NCBI GenBank assembly: GCA_036557885.1
Contig: DATBGS010000123.1
Location: forward strand, 1-24,407
Direction of reading: 5' to 3'
Length of the DNA stretch: 24,407 nucleotides
From: DATBGS01 sp036557885
GTDB taxonomy: Bacteria > Chloroflexota > Ktedonobacteria > Ktedonobacterales > DATBGS01
Position numbers and translations under genes: made by a program. The stretch's first letter is position 1. Each line of letters begins with the position of its first letter. The notes under the pieces were generated by a model. The model searched no databases and was not told the DNA's origin. It saw nothing but the letters and a program-made list of their open reading frames with translations. Below are positions 11,970 through 20,293 of the stretch, in pieces.

Positions 11970-13433
11970 CTAAGCCTCTGGGCCAAGCAAGCGTATCTGC
12001 TTATAGGCTTCCTCATAGCGCCCCTGGCTTTCCAGCAAGCGTATATAGTCCGCGCGAGTCTCTGTCAGCAGGTCATAATGAGCAATGGCCTCAAAGAGCG
12101 CAATGGCTGCTTTCAGTGCCTGCTCTGTAGCTGCATGATTCTCTTGGGCCTCGTACACGGAGGAGAGTTGCCGGTGCAGTTGCCCCTCATTGCGAACATC
12201 TCGACTCTGCGCAACAACCTTCACCCCCGCCTGAGCCGCCTCAATGGCATCTTCCCACTTGCCCTGTTTCAGATACATCTCCGCCAGGTTTCCCAGGATA
12301 TAGCCCCAGGTGACGGTATCTTTGAGCGGTCTGACCACTTCCAGGCTGAGGCGAAACTGCCGCTCTGCTGCTTTCATTTCTCCAAGATGGACCAGGACAT
12401 GCCCAAGGAGGTTCCGCGCCTTTGCGAGCAGGCGGAGGTCATTGTGCTCTTCCAGCGCTTCTACGGCCTGGAGGAAACTTGCTTTGGCGCTCTGGAGATC
12501 ACCGCTTTTCTGATACACCACCCCCAATCCCCAAAAGACCAGTCCACGCTGGCGTGGGTTGCGCTGATCCTCTGCCTGCTGCGCCGCGTCTTTATAGGCC
12601 GTGATAGCTTCCTTGTAGCGGCCCAGGACCAGCAGATCACGCCCAAGCCCGGTGTAGATGAACAGTTGCAGTTCCGGGTCGCGGACGGCTCCCGCGAGAA
12701 TGGCTTCCCGGCAGCGCTGATGAAACTCTAAAGCATCGAGCGTCTGACCCAGCGCGCACAACGCGCTCCCCAAAAAGTGGTTCAAGCGCACCACCGCTTC
12801 TGCCAGGCGCTCTTGCTGAGAGCTATGCAGCAAGGGGCGCAGGCGCTCTGCCAGCTTCAATCCGTCCTGCAAGAGACCACGCGCGTTGTCAGGCCGCTGG
12901 GCCAAGACCAATGCCCACCCGATCAGCCAGTACCAATCCAGAAGGTCCAACCCGAACAGATCATTGGGCGGTACCTGGCCCTCCCCAAGCACGTGCAGTG
13001 CCTCCGGCCAGTGATCATCACGGAGCAAGGCATGCGCCTGGCTCAGCAGGCGTTCGGTCGCCTTCTTCGTGCCTTGGGAGTGGGCCTGGGAGAGCGAACC
13101 CAGCAGCACCCAGTCGTGCTTCAGCGTCTCCAGGTCTTCCTTGCCCTCTCCCAGCAGGTAGGCACGTGTGACCCCCAGACGATGTGCCAGAAGCGCAAGC
13201 GCATCAAGAGAGGGAAGTATCTTGCCACACTCAATGGCAGAGATATAACCCTTCGAGAACTCCTTCCCGGCAAGTTGCACTTGCGTGAGGCCCGCCGCGC
13301 GGCGGGCCTCACGCAGCCGCCTGGCAATACTTGCCGCTTGAGGAGACAGGGCTTTGGGCTGCTTCTGCTGAGCTTGTTGTGCTTGCTGCTCTTCTGATGG
13401 TGGCGTCTGGAGCGAGTCCATCTCGTCATTCAT
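11970..13433 (-). CDS. XRE-family transcriptional regulator with TPR domain
   Basis: A 487-residue cytoplasmic regulator. After a Gln-rich N-terminus, residues about 36-95 form a Cro/C1-type helix-turn-helix (IARRLREARRAAGLTQVQLA, then KGYISAIECGKILPSLDALA). From about 110 to the end it consists of TPR-like helix pairs (for example GLVFWGLGVVYQKSGDLQSA and YILGNLAEMYLKQGKWEDAI). This is the layout of peptide-sensing RRNPP regulators and of other TPR-coupled regulators in Chloroflexota and Actinobacteria. The ATG at 13,433 has a G-rich GAGGGGGG about six bases upstream. It lies 109 bases downstream of the giant TPR-CHAT gene on the same strand; I found no good promoter or terminator between them, so they may be co-transcribed. 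Its 3' end converges on the 55-residue peptide gene. The ligand and target promoters are unknown. Confidence 0.9.
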   Translation of the reverse strand: MNDEMDSLQTPPSEEQQAQQAQQKQPKALSPQAASIARRLREARRAAGLTQVQLAGKEFSKGYISAIECGKILPSLDALALLAHRLGVTRAYLLGEGKEDLETLKHDWVLLGSLSQAHSQGTKKATERLLSQAHALLRDDHWPEALHVLGEGQVPPNDLFGLDLLDWYWLIGWALVLAQRPDNARGLLQDGLKLAERLRPLLHSSQQERLAEAVVRLNHFLGSALCALGQTLDALEFHQRCREAILAGAVRDPELQLFIYTGLGRDLLVLGRYKEAITAYKDAAQQAEDQRNPRQRGLVFWGLGVVYQKSGDLQSAKASFLQAVEALEEHNDLRLLAKARNLLGHVLVHLGEMKAAERQFRLSLEVVRPLKDTVTWGYILGNLAEMYLKQGKWEDAIEAAQAGVKVVAQSRDVRNEGQLHRQLSSVYEAQENHAATEQALKAAIALFEAIAHYDLLTETRADYIRLLESQGRYEEAYKQIRLLGPEA

Positions 13434-13542
13434 TGGTAACCCCCCTCAAGGGTAGAGATACACGATAGTGCCCTGGTGTTCTGGTCGCCTACGGCGGTCA
13501 TCAAGATTGTGGGGTGCTCATGCCCTCTCCCACAGAAGAGGT

Positions 13543-16500
13543 CTACATCGCACCATAGTAAGCGAAGGCCGCCCAATTGTATAGTCCGGCATAGGGGCAC
13601 ACATCTGCCTGTCCTTGCCGCAGAGCGCGCCGCACCGGTGGTAACAGCTCTGTTACTAATTTCACCGGGCGCTGAGGGCCTGGGAAGGGGTCAGGCTGCG
13701 CAAGGCGCAGCAAATAGGCGTAAAGATCTCTGTTTGTCAGCGTCCGCATCCAACATTGCACCTCGCGCAAGGCTCGTACAGGCGATTGTGGCGGAAGACC
13801 ACGCCGGTCCTCTCCGTGCAAATAAAGCTCATAAAAACGTGTCATAAGCAGCGCGGTGCTCACATCATCCACCGCCCACAGAGTTCCCAGAACGGATGGC
13901 ACGCCTGCCTGAAGAAAGCCAACAAATAAGCCAACCACCTCGTCAGGAATACGCCGTATATCTGTGACGGCGGTCTGGCAGGCGGAGAGAATTACTAGTT
14001 GCAGGTGAGCGAGATATGTTGGCTCAGCATTCAGCACATCTCGCAAGGTAAGCTCACTGTCGCCGCCCAGGAGCAATGACGAGTTCAGCGGTATCTTGGC
14101 ATCAAATTTTCCATGACAGGCGCAGTGGGCAATTGTCGCCTGGGCAAGCGCATTCAAGAAGTTTTCTCTGGTCGCAAGCTGCTCGTAAAAGATGGTGCTC
14201 GCCTGCGCAGGCAGCCAGCATTGCGCACTTTCTAGCTCAGCTTGAGCATAGCGCAGGCTCACAGGGATACGCTCTGCCAGAGCGATGAGTGAAGCCAGCG
14301 TTGCAGCAGGCACGTGGGGAACGCGAGCAAGGGCAATCACCGCGCGGTGAAAAGCATCTCCGGCGTGCAGAATGGTTTCTGGCGCCACCTGACTAAGCTC
14401 TTGCAGCCGCTGAAGCGCGTGTTTGGAACGTTCTACAGCATCCCTCACGTGCTCTTTCTCATCTTCCAGGTGTGCTGATGCCTGCTCTTGAAGGTGTTGA
14501 AGCGATGGAAGCAGGCTGAGCAATTCATCGCGCGCCCAATGCCCAGTTTCCACACCTGGCAGAGGATTGCCTACCCCAACAAGATGCTGAGCAGCCTTCT
14601 GAGCCTGGCGCACCTGTGACTCCTGCTGGGCAACAGTTAACACTCGCGCAGAGGGAGCATATGCGACATCGAACTCATCTAATAAACACCGCCATGCTGT
14701 TTTTCCCTGATAAGAAGCCGCGTGTAATGGCAAAAGCCCCAACTGCCCGATGGGAATCAAGAACACCCCGGTGGCCTGGCATTGGTGTAAATGGTGGACG
14801 ATGGGAGCAAGGAGCCGCTCACCGAGAAAGGGAAGGACGATATTCAGCAAAGCATGCAGCGCGCCGGGTTCAGCAAGCTGACCAGGGTTCTCCTGGTCAG
14901 CATCTCTTTCACCGTTCAGGCTGATAGTATAAGCCTCCAAATCGTCCTCGGTGAAGGTATCCATCCAGAGGATTGTGGGGTGGTCTTCAGCAGCATGCAC
15001 AACGAAAGCAAGGCTTCCTGCGTGTGTTGTTGCCAGATAGACTAAAGGAGCATCTGCCTGGGCGGCCTTCGTGAGCGAGTGGAAGGGAAGCTGTGTGAGA
15101 AAATCCTCATAGCCGCGCACCTGATGAATGCGGGTGATGGCCTGCTCCAGCGCGGCGCGGGCTTGATCGGCCCGCGCTGCCAATGAAGGGGCCAAAAGCG
15201 CCTGGTTGATTTCACTTGCCTGCAAGCTGCGAGCGCGCTCCAGACGTTCTATCTGGCGCAGACGTTCTGCGGCTTCACTGTAAAGCACATATGCCTCAGC
15301 ATCCTCCCGCTTGAGCCGCTCCAGATCGGTATGATCTCGGATGAGGGTATCCCCAAGTCCGCGAGCACGCCCTTGCTCCAAATGCTCGACGGCTTCACGA
15401 ATCCTGCCTACCCGCGCCAGGGCATAGGCCGCTTTTGCGTGTAAATTCCGCGCCTCACTCAACCAGGCTTCCTGGCTGGCCCGGAGCAGTTGTATCCGAT
15501 AAAGCTGCTCAATCGCCTGGATCCCGTAGGAATAGGCCGTAACAGCTTCATCCCAGTCAGCCCGCTCAAAAGCCCAATCTCCCCAGTGACAGGCGCTTTG
15601 GAGCGTCGCGCGTGGGGAAAGACGCTGGCCCTTTTCGCATGCTTCCCTATAGGCGGCTGCCGCCTGCTGGAAATCCTCTTGACGCAGCGTCTCGCGGTAA
15701 CGATCACGTAAGCAATCGCCCAGGTTCAAGGAGATGACCGGCAAGAGCGGTGAATCCGGCAAAACTTGCTGTGAAGCCTTGCGCAGCACCTCTATTGCCT
15801 CAGAGAGATCTCGTCTTTGCGCTGTACGCAGATAACGGCTATGGAGGCAACCAGCAAGATTCGTCAGATACGCCGGGGAGTCGGGCGAGTTTGCCTGAAC
15901 ATGCCTGACAGCCCGGCGATGATATTCGATGGCTTCTTCCAGATGAGCCATCTGCCCTGTGCGTTCATAGCGAGCCATCAACCCGATCCCCACGCCGGTA
16001 AGTGCCTTTGGGAAGGTTGGGGCGTTGGCGCCAATGCGCTGCACCGCCTGTTGAAACGCTGCAAGAGAGGCTTCCAGGTCTTCTGTTCTGTGCATATGTT
16101 CATAGTGTGTGTGGAAACCTGTCCCCAGATTGATGAGATTGACGGCGAGACTGGGTGAATTTGCTGGCGCGCGTGCCAGCGCTTCTTGATACTTCTGGAG
16201 CGCAGATTCCAGGTCTTCGAGGCTGCCCATATGTTCATAGCGCGTGAAAAGACCATTACCCAGGTTCACGAGAAGCAGGTGATGTTCTGGCGCGCTCTCA
16301 GGCGTCAAGTCCAGCGCTTGTTGCAGTGCTTCTATCGCAGCACTCAGGTCTCCCAATTGCCCGGCGTAAGAATAACGGGTTCGTAGCATCGCGCCCAGAT
16401 TGGACAGCCGAAGGGGCAGCAGCGGTGAGCCAGCCGGGGTTTGCTGCACAGCAGAGCGGTGAGCAGTTATGGCCGCTTGCAAGTCTTCTATCTTCCCTTC

Positions 16501-18171
16501 ATGCATATAGGAGGCATAAAAGCTTGCGCCTGCTCCTGTCAGGCGTTCCGAGAGCGTAGAAATACGCGCTCTTGGATGCTGCATGGCCCGTTGCTGAGCA
16601 TCCATAGCCGCTTGCAGGGCATCTGCCTGACCGGTCTGTTGATAGAGAACATAGAGGGCCGTACCCAGGTTCGCCAGATACGCGGGCAGCCCAAAGGCAT
16701 CTGGTGGAGAACATTGCACCGCTTCTTGAAAGACCCTGACCGCTTCTTCCAAATCTTCCCTCTCCCCCAGATAGTCATAGCGCATCAGGAGGCTGTTGCC
16801 CAGACCATTGAGATAGGTGGGCCACTCAAGCGAATGGGCTTCTGTCTGTTGTACCGCTTCTCTGGCAAGTTTGATCGAGGCATGCAAATCTTCAATGTGT
16901 CCGGTGTATCTATAGCGTGTGCGCAAACTGGACCCCAGGCTGTCCAGGCGAGCAGGCAAATAAGGCGAAGTGGCTGGCGTACGTGCTACGGCTTCCCGGT
17001 GAGCTTGAATTGCCTCCTCCAGGTCTTCGTGCTTGCCAAAACAATCATAGCGTTTATGCAGCGCATCCCCTAAATTGGCAAGAATGATCGGGCGGTAAGA
17101 TGAGTCCTGGAGCAGATGCTCCAGAGCTTCTCGATACGCCAGGATGGACGCTTCCAGGTCTGTGATGGCTCCAAGAGTCTCGTAACGAGTGGTGAGACAA
17201 AAACCCAGGTTGGAAAGGATTGCAGCCCGGTTAGAATCAGGCAACTGCGTACTCGTTTTAGCACGCTGAAGGGTCTCTATGGCGGCTTCCAGGTCTTCAC
17301 CGTCTCCCGTTGCGACAAAGAGGTCATGCCGGGCCAGCCCCAGGTTTGCCAGACGAGCAGGGTATCTGGGAGATGCAATTGGGGTATGTTCCAGAGCATG
17401 CTGAAAAGCCTGGACAGCCGCTTTCATCTGCTGCACGTCGCCTGTCTGAACGTAGGTATCACGTAAGCTCACGCCGAGATTCGAGAAGTACACAGGCAAT
17501 TGAGGTGAGTCCGCAGCAGCACCGGATAACGCCGCTTGATATGCTTGTATCGCCGCCTGTATGTCCTCCAACTGGCCGGTGTGGATATAGCGGGCACGGA
17601 GACCGTTGCCCAGAGTAGTGAGACGGTCCGGGAGACTGGGAGAGCCAGCAGCAGTAGCAGCAATCGCCGCTTGAGACGCTTTGATCGCCGCTTCCAGATC
17701 AGCCAGCCGCCCGGTACGAGTGTACCGCTCGCGTAACCCGTTACTCAGATTATTCAAGCCGATTGGTACATTAGGCGAATCGGGTGGCAGAGCGTCAACG
17801 GCCTGCCGCAGCACCTTGATGCTTTCACTCAGGTCTTTCGCCCGACTGGTGCGTTCATACCGATCTTGCAAACAGATGCCCAGATGAATAAGATAGGCCG
17901 GAAAGTCCGAAGCATGCGGGGGCGTAAGCGCCACAAGGCGCCTGAAGGTCTTGATAGCCTCATTCAGATAGGCAAGCTCTCCGTTGAGCGCGTAAGCATC
18001 GCTGAGGCTATCGCCCAGGCTATAGAGGTAATCCAATAATTGTGGCGAATCAGGCGGAGTGCTCTTTACAAGCGCCCTCCATCTCTGGACTGCTTGAGAG
18101 AGATCCTCATTGCCACCGAGGGCAGGGGAGTGTTGCTCTTGTTTTTTCTGGCTCTTCATCAGGTGCCTCAT
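13543..18171 (-). CDS. Giant TPR-CHAT caspase-like protease, 1,542 aa
   Basis: Predicted cysteine protease of the CHAT (caspase HetF associated with TPRs) family. Residues about 49-858 are 18 consecutive TPR-like repeats of 45 residues, with consensus LxNLGxxLxxRYxxTGxxxDLxxAI and a Pro-rich end. A helical linker follows (WGDWAFERADWDEAVTAYSY, then EAVEHLEQGRARGLGDTL). The C-terminal CHAT domain has IPIGQLGLLPLHAASY, the catalytic His1353 in HCACHGKFD, and Cys1398 in LSACQTAV, so it is probably active. TPRs in this family sense partners and control the protease. The ATG at 18,171 is the longest start; the ATG at 18,159 has TGAGG about six bases upstream and may be the real one. It is divergent from the short CHAT gene and a paralogue of the gene at 20,294. 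No signal peptide or membrane segment is seen. Confidence 0.93.
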   Translation of the reverse strand: MRHLMKSQKKQEQHSPALGGNEDLSQAVQRWRALVKSTPPDSPQLLDYLYSLGDSLSDAYALNGELAYLNEAIKTFRRLVALTPPHASDFPAYLIHLGICLQDRYERTSRAKDLSESIKVLRQAVDALPPDSPNVPIGLNNLSNGLRERYTRTGRLADLEAAIKASQAAIAATAAGSPSLPDRLTTLGNGLRARYIHTGQLEDIQAAIQAYQAALSGAAADSPQLPVYFSNLGVSLRDTYVQTGDVQQMKAAVQAFQHALEHTPIASPRYPARLANLGLARHDLFVATGDGEDLEAAIETLQRAKTSTQLPDSNRAAILSNLGFCLTTRYETLGAITDLEASILAYREALEHLLQDSSYRPIILANLGDALHKRYDCFGKHEDLEEAIQAHREAVARTPATSPYLPARLDSLGSSLRTRYRYTGHIEDLHASIKLAREAVQQTEAHSLEWPTYLNGLGNSLLMRYDYLGEREDLEEAVRVFQEAVQCSPPDAFGLPAYLANLGTALYVLYQQTGQADALQAAMDAQQRAMQHPRARISTLSERLTGAGASFYASYMHEGKIEDLQAAITAHRSAVQQTPAGSPLLPLRLSNLGAMLRTRYSYAGQLGDLSAAIEALQQALDLTPESAPEHHLLLVNLGNGLFTRYEHMGSLEDLESALQKYQEALARAPANSPSLAVNLINLGTGFHTHYEHMHRTEDLEASLAAFQQAVQRIGANAPTFPKALTGVGIGLMARYERTGQMAHLEEAIEYHRRAVRHVQANSPDSPAYLTNLAGCLHSRYLRTAQRRDLSEAIEVLRKASQQVLPDSPLLPVISLNLGDCLRDRYRETLRQEDFQQAAAAYREACEKGQRLSPRATLQSACHWGDWAFERADWDEAVTAYSYGIQAIEQLYRIQLLRASQEAWLSEARNLHAKAAYALARVGRIREAVEHLEQGRARGLGDTLIRDHTDLERLKREDAEAYVLYSEAAERLRQIERLERARSLQASEINQALLAPSLAARADQARAALEQAITRIHQVRGYEDFLTQLPFHSLTKAAQADAPLVYLATTHAGSLAFVVHAAEDHPTILWMDTFTEDDLEAYTISLNGERDADQENPGQLAEPGALHALLNIVLPFLGERLLAPIVHHLHQCQATGVFLIPIGQLGLLPLHAASYQGKTAWRCLLDEFDVAYAPSARVLTVAQQESQVRQAQKAAQHLVGVGNPLPGVETGHWARDELLSLLPSLQHLQEQASAHLEDEKEHVRDAVERSKHALQRLQELSQVAPETILHAGDAFHRAVIALARVPHVPAATLASLIALAERIPVSLRYAQAELESAQCWLPAQASTIFYEQLATRENFLNALAQATIAHCACHGKFDAKIPLNSSLLLGGDSELTLRDVLNAEPTYLAHLQLVILSACQTAVTDIRRIPDEVVGLFVGFLQAGVPSVLGTLWAVDDVSTALLMTRFYELYLHGEDRRGLPPQSPVRALREVQCWMRTLTNRDLYAYLLRLAQPDPFPGPQRPVKLVTELLPPVRRALRQGQADVCPYAGLYNWAAFAYYGAM

Positions 18172-18234
18172 CTACTCATGGCACTGCTTACACCACCAGT
18201 GCTCTCGTGCTGTTTTTGGGGATGAGCGCACTGT

Positions 18235-18263
18235 ATTATACCTTTTCAGGCAAACAGAGCAGG
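18235..18263 (-). promoter_or_regulatory. Candidate promoter of the giant TPR-CHAT gene
   Basis: On the minus strand, a perfect TATAAT (18,240-18,235) lies about 65 bases before the ATG at 18,171. The hexamer 17 bases upstream (CCTGCT) is a poor -35, so an activator may be needed or the -10 match may be chance. Confidence 0.4.
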
Positions 18264-18304
18264 TATCCAGGCATACTCGACACTATTTTCTAGAGCGTTT
18301 CCAT

Positions 18305-18333
18305 TTGACACCAGAGAAAGCATCCACTATGAT
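18305..18333 (+). promoter_or_regulatory. Sigma-70 promoter of the short CHAT operon
   Basis: TTGACA (18,305-18,310), a 17-base spacer and TATGAT (18,328-18,333) form a near-consensus promoter, with a predicted start near 18,340 and about 45 bases of leader before the ATG at 18,385. Two copies of GTCCAGG (18,335-18,341 and 18,349-18,355), 14 bases apart, sit at the start site and could be an operator. Confidence 0.7.
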
Positions 18334-18384
18334 AGTCCAGGTGCGCAGGTCCAGGGGAAGTCAGAAGGAAGTGATAGGTACGCA

Positions 18385-20265
18385 ATGGCTGTTGATACCA
18401 CGATCATGGCACTGCTTGCCATTTGGGACGAGCTTCCCGAACTCGCTGGTGAGCAGTGGGAAACGCTCGGCCTGCTTTTGCGGGAATTGCTGGAAGCCTA
18501 TCAGGAGGCAAAAGACCAGCCCGCCAGAGATCAGATTTGTCTGCAAATTCAGCAAGCTCTTGAGGAGAATCCGCAAATTCTGGATCGCTTTGATGATGAA
18601 TTTGTAGCCATCCAGCAGCAATCAGCACAGACGCGCGGGCCATTCACGTTTCGCATCCCCAAACTCTTTGGCCGTTTGGAGAACAGCGGCACTGCGGGGC
18701 ATCCAAAGCAGCAGAAGCGAGTGTTCACCCGCTACACCGACATCTCTTGCCCCAATCGCGTGTGGATTGGGACAAAACGGATTGCGGTGGTTGTCCGCTT
18801 GACCATGACAAGCCCCGGCTACAGCGAGGCTTTGGAGCAAATGCTTCTCCTCGGTGATGAGCCAGTGTCGGCCCATCTCTATGCTCCAGGGTTTGAGATG
18901 CTTGGCCCGTTTGAGCAAACAATCACTATTTTGCCTGAAGCCGATAGCCCGCCAGTGGTTTTTGATTTGCGCCCTGTGGAGGTGACTCATACTCATCTCG
19001 TCCTTGACTTTTTTCAAGCTGGAAATCCCGTAGGAACCACCAGTATCCCGGTGGAGATCACCGCTGAGGAGATAACCACCAATCCCCAGGCCCATGCTGG
19101 AGCACTGTTGCGTACTGTGGCTGGCGTTGAGCCACCCGATTATATGCTCTATATCTCCTATGAACGGTCCTCATCTTCCTCCACGCTTTCGTTTGAGTTG
19201 CGACGCGTCGGGGAGGTTGGGCAGGCTTTTCCGCCCATCCATTTGCAGGTTCCTCCAGAAAAGTACGCGGCGCAGATCTACCGAAGGCTGAGCGCGCTTA
19301 CGCAGCGTATTGACCCCACCACGAAGGCTGTTTTAGGGCAGGTGCGCCAGTTGGACGCGGCTGATGCAGAGGCACGCTTGAAAGAAGAGGGACAAAACCT
19401 CTGGCGTGAACTCATGCCCCTTGAACTGCGGCAGCGCTATGCCGCTGAGCGAGCGCAATGGCAGAATCGGAGCTTGCTGATCGTCTCCGATGAGCCGCAT
19501 ATTCCTTGGGAATTGCTCTGGCCCTATGACCCCGATAACCGCTGGGTGGACCCGTATCCTTTATGCTTACAGATGCGCGTTTCGCGCTGGCTGCGCCGCG
19601 AGGCACAGGGGGCTGCCACGTATGAGCCTGGGCCTGAACTTAGCCCCTCTATGCTAGCTGTGCTGGCTCCATCAGACACCGGGTTGCTGGCGGCGCAGCG
19701 CGAACGCGCTTTTTTAGCGATGATGATACGCAAGCACCATCTGTATGATGCCAGCCCCGCTTCACTTTCTACGGCAGCCGCCAAGAGTTTTTTGCAAAAT
19801 GGGGGCTATACCTGGGTGCATTTCGCCACGCATGGGAATTTTTATCCCGAAGACCCGGATGGTGAATCGGCGATCTGGCTTGAGGATCAGCAGCCCCTGA
19901 CTTCCAATAGTATTGTTGGGCAAACAGAGGCATACTTGCGCCAGGCCCGACCTGCCTTTGTCTTTAATGCTTGCGAGGTAGGTCGTCAGGGATGGACGAT
20001 CACCGGGCTGGGTGGATGGGCCAATCGCCTGATTGGGGCCGGGGCCAGCCTATTTCTGGCCCCTCTCTGGCTGGTCAATGATGGCGCTGCCCTGAAGTTT
20101 AGCAAGACAGTCTATCGTGCGCTCTTTGAGGGCGAAACCGTTGCCGAGGCTGTGCGTCAGGGGCGGTTGGCTGCCCGGCGCCTGGGCGACCCTACCTGGC
20201 TGGCCTACAGTCTCTACGCCCATCCCAATGCGCGCATTGTCGAGCTTGCTTCAGTGACACAGTAA
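18385..20265 (+). CDS. CHAT domain protein without long TPR array, 626 aa
   Basis: Predicted caspase-like cysteine protease. Residues about 1-75 are helical and acidic (EQWETLGLLLRELLEAYQEA, then EENPQILDRFDDEFVAIQQ), resembling small adaptor-like domains at the ends of conflict-system effectors. Residues about 110-235 look like a beta sandwich (VFTRYTDISCPNRVWIG, then THTHLVLDFFQAGNPVG). The CHAT domain follows, with IVSDEPHIPWELLWPYD, catalytic His483 in VHFATHGNF and Cys530 in FVFNACEVG, and a typical GAGASLFLAPLWLVND segment. Both catalytic residues are present. The start at 18,385 has a weak AGG six bases upstream and a strong promoter. The gene ends about 28 bases before the second giant TPR-CHAT gene, with which it forms an operon. 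It may be a partner, substrate or parallel protease; which one cannot be told. Confidence 0.9.
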   Translation: MAVDTTIMALLAIWDELPELAGEQWETLGLLLRELLEAYQEAKDQPARDQICLQIQQALEENPQILDRFDDEFVAIQQQSAQTRGPFTFRIPKLFGRLENSGTAGHPKQQKRVFTRYTDISCPNRVWIGTKRIAVVVRLTMTSPGYSEALEQMLLLGDEPVSAHLYAPGFEMLGPFEQTITILPEADSPPVVFDLRPVEVTHTHLVLDFFQAGNPVGTTSIPVEITAEEITTNPQAHAGALLRTVAGVEPPDYMLYISYERSSSSSTLSFELRRVGEVGQAFPPIHLQVPPEKYAAQIYRRLSALTQRIDPTTKAVLGQVRQLDAADAEARLKEEGQNLWRELMPLELRQRYAAERAQWQNRSLLIVSDEPHIPWELLWPYDPDNRWVDPYPLCLQMRVSRWLRREAQGAATYEPGPELSPSMLAVLAPSDTGLLAAQRERAFLAMMIRKHHLYDASPASLSTAAAKSFLQNGGYTWVHFATHGNFYPEDPDGESAIWLEDQQPLTSNSIVGQTEAYLRQARPAFVFNACEVGRQGWTITGLGGWANRLIGAGASLFLAPLWLVNDGAALKFSKTVYRALFEGETVAEAVRQGRLAARRLGDPTWLAYSLYAHPNARIVELASVTQ

Positions 20266-20293
20266 CTACCTTGATCAACCCAGGCTCTGAGGG

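Noticed and set aside
13543..18171. Regular spacing of about 135 bases, first considered as a CRISPR-like or satellite repeat
   Set aside because: The period equals 45 codons of an unbroken reading frame and the DNA units are diverged; it is a protein repeat array.
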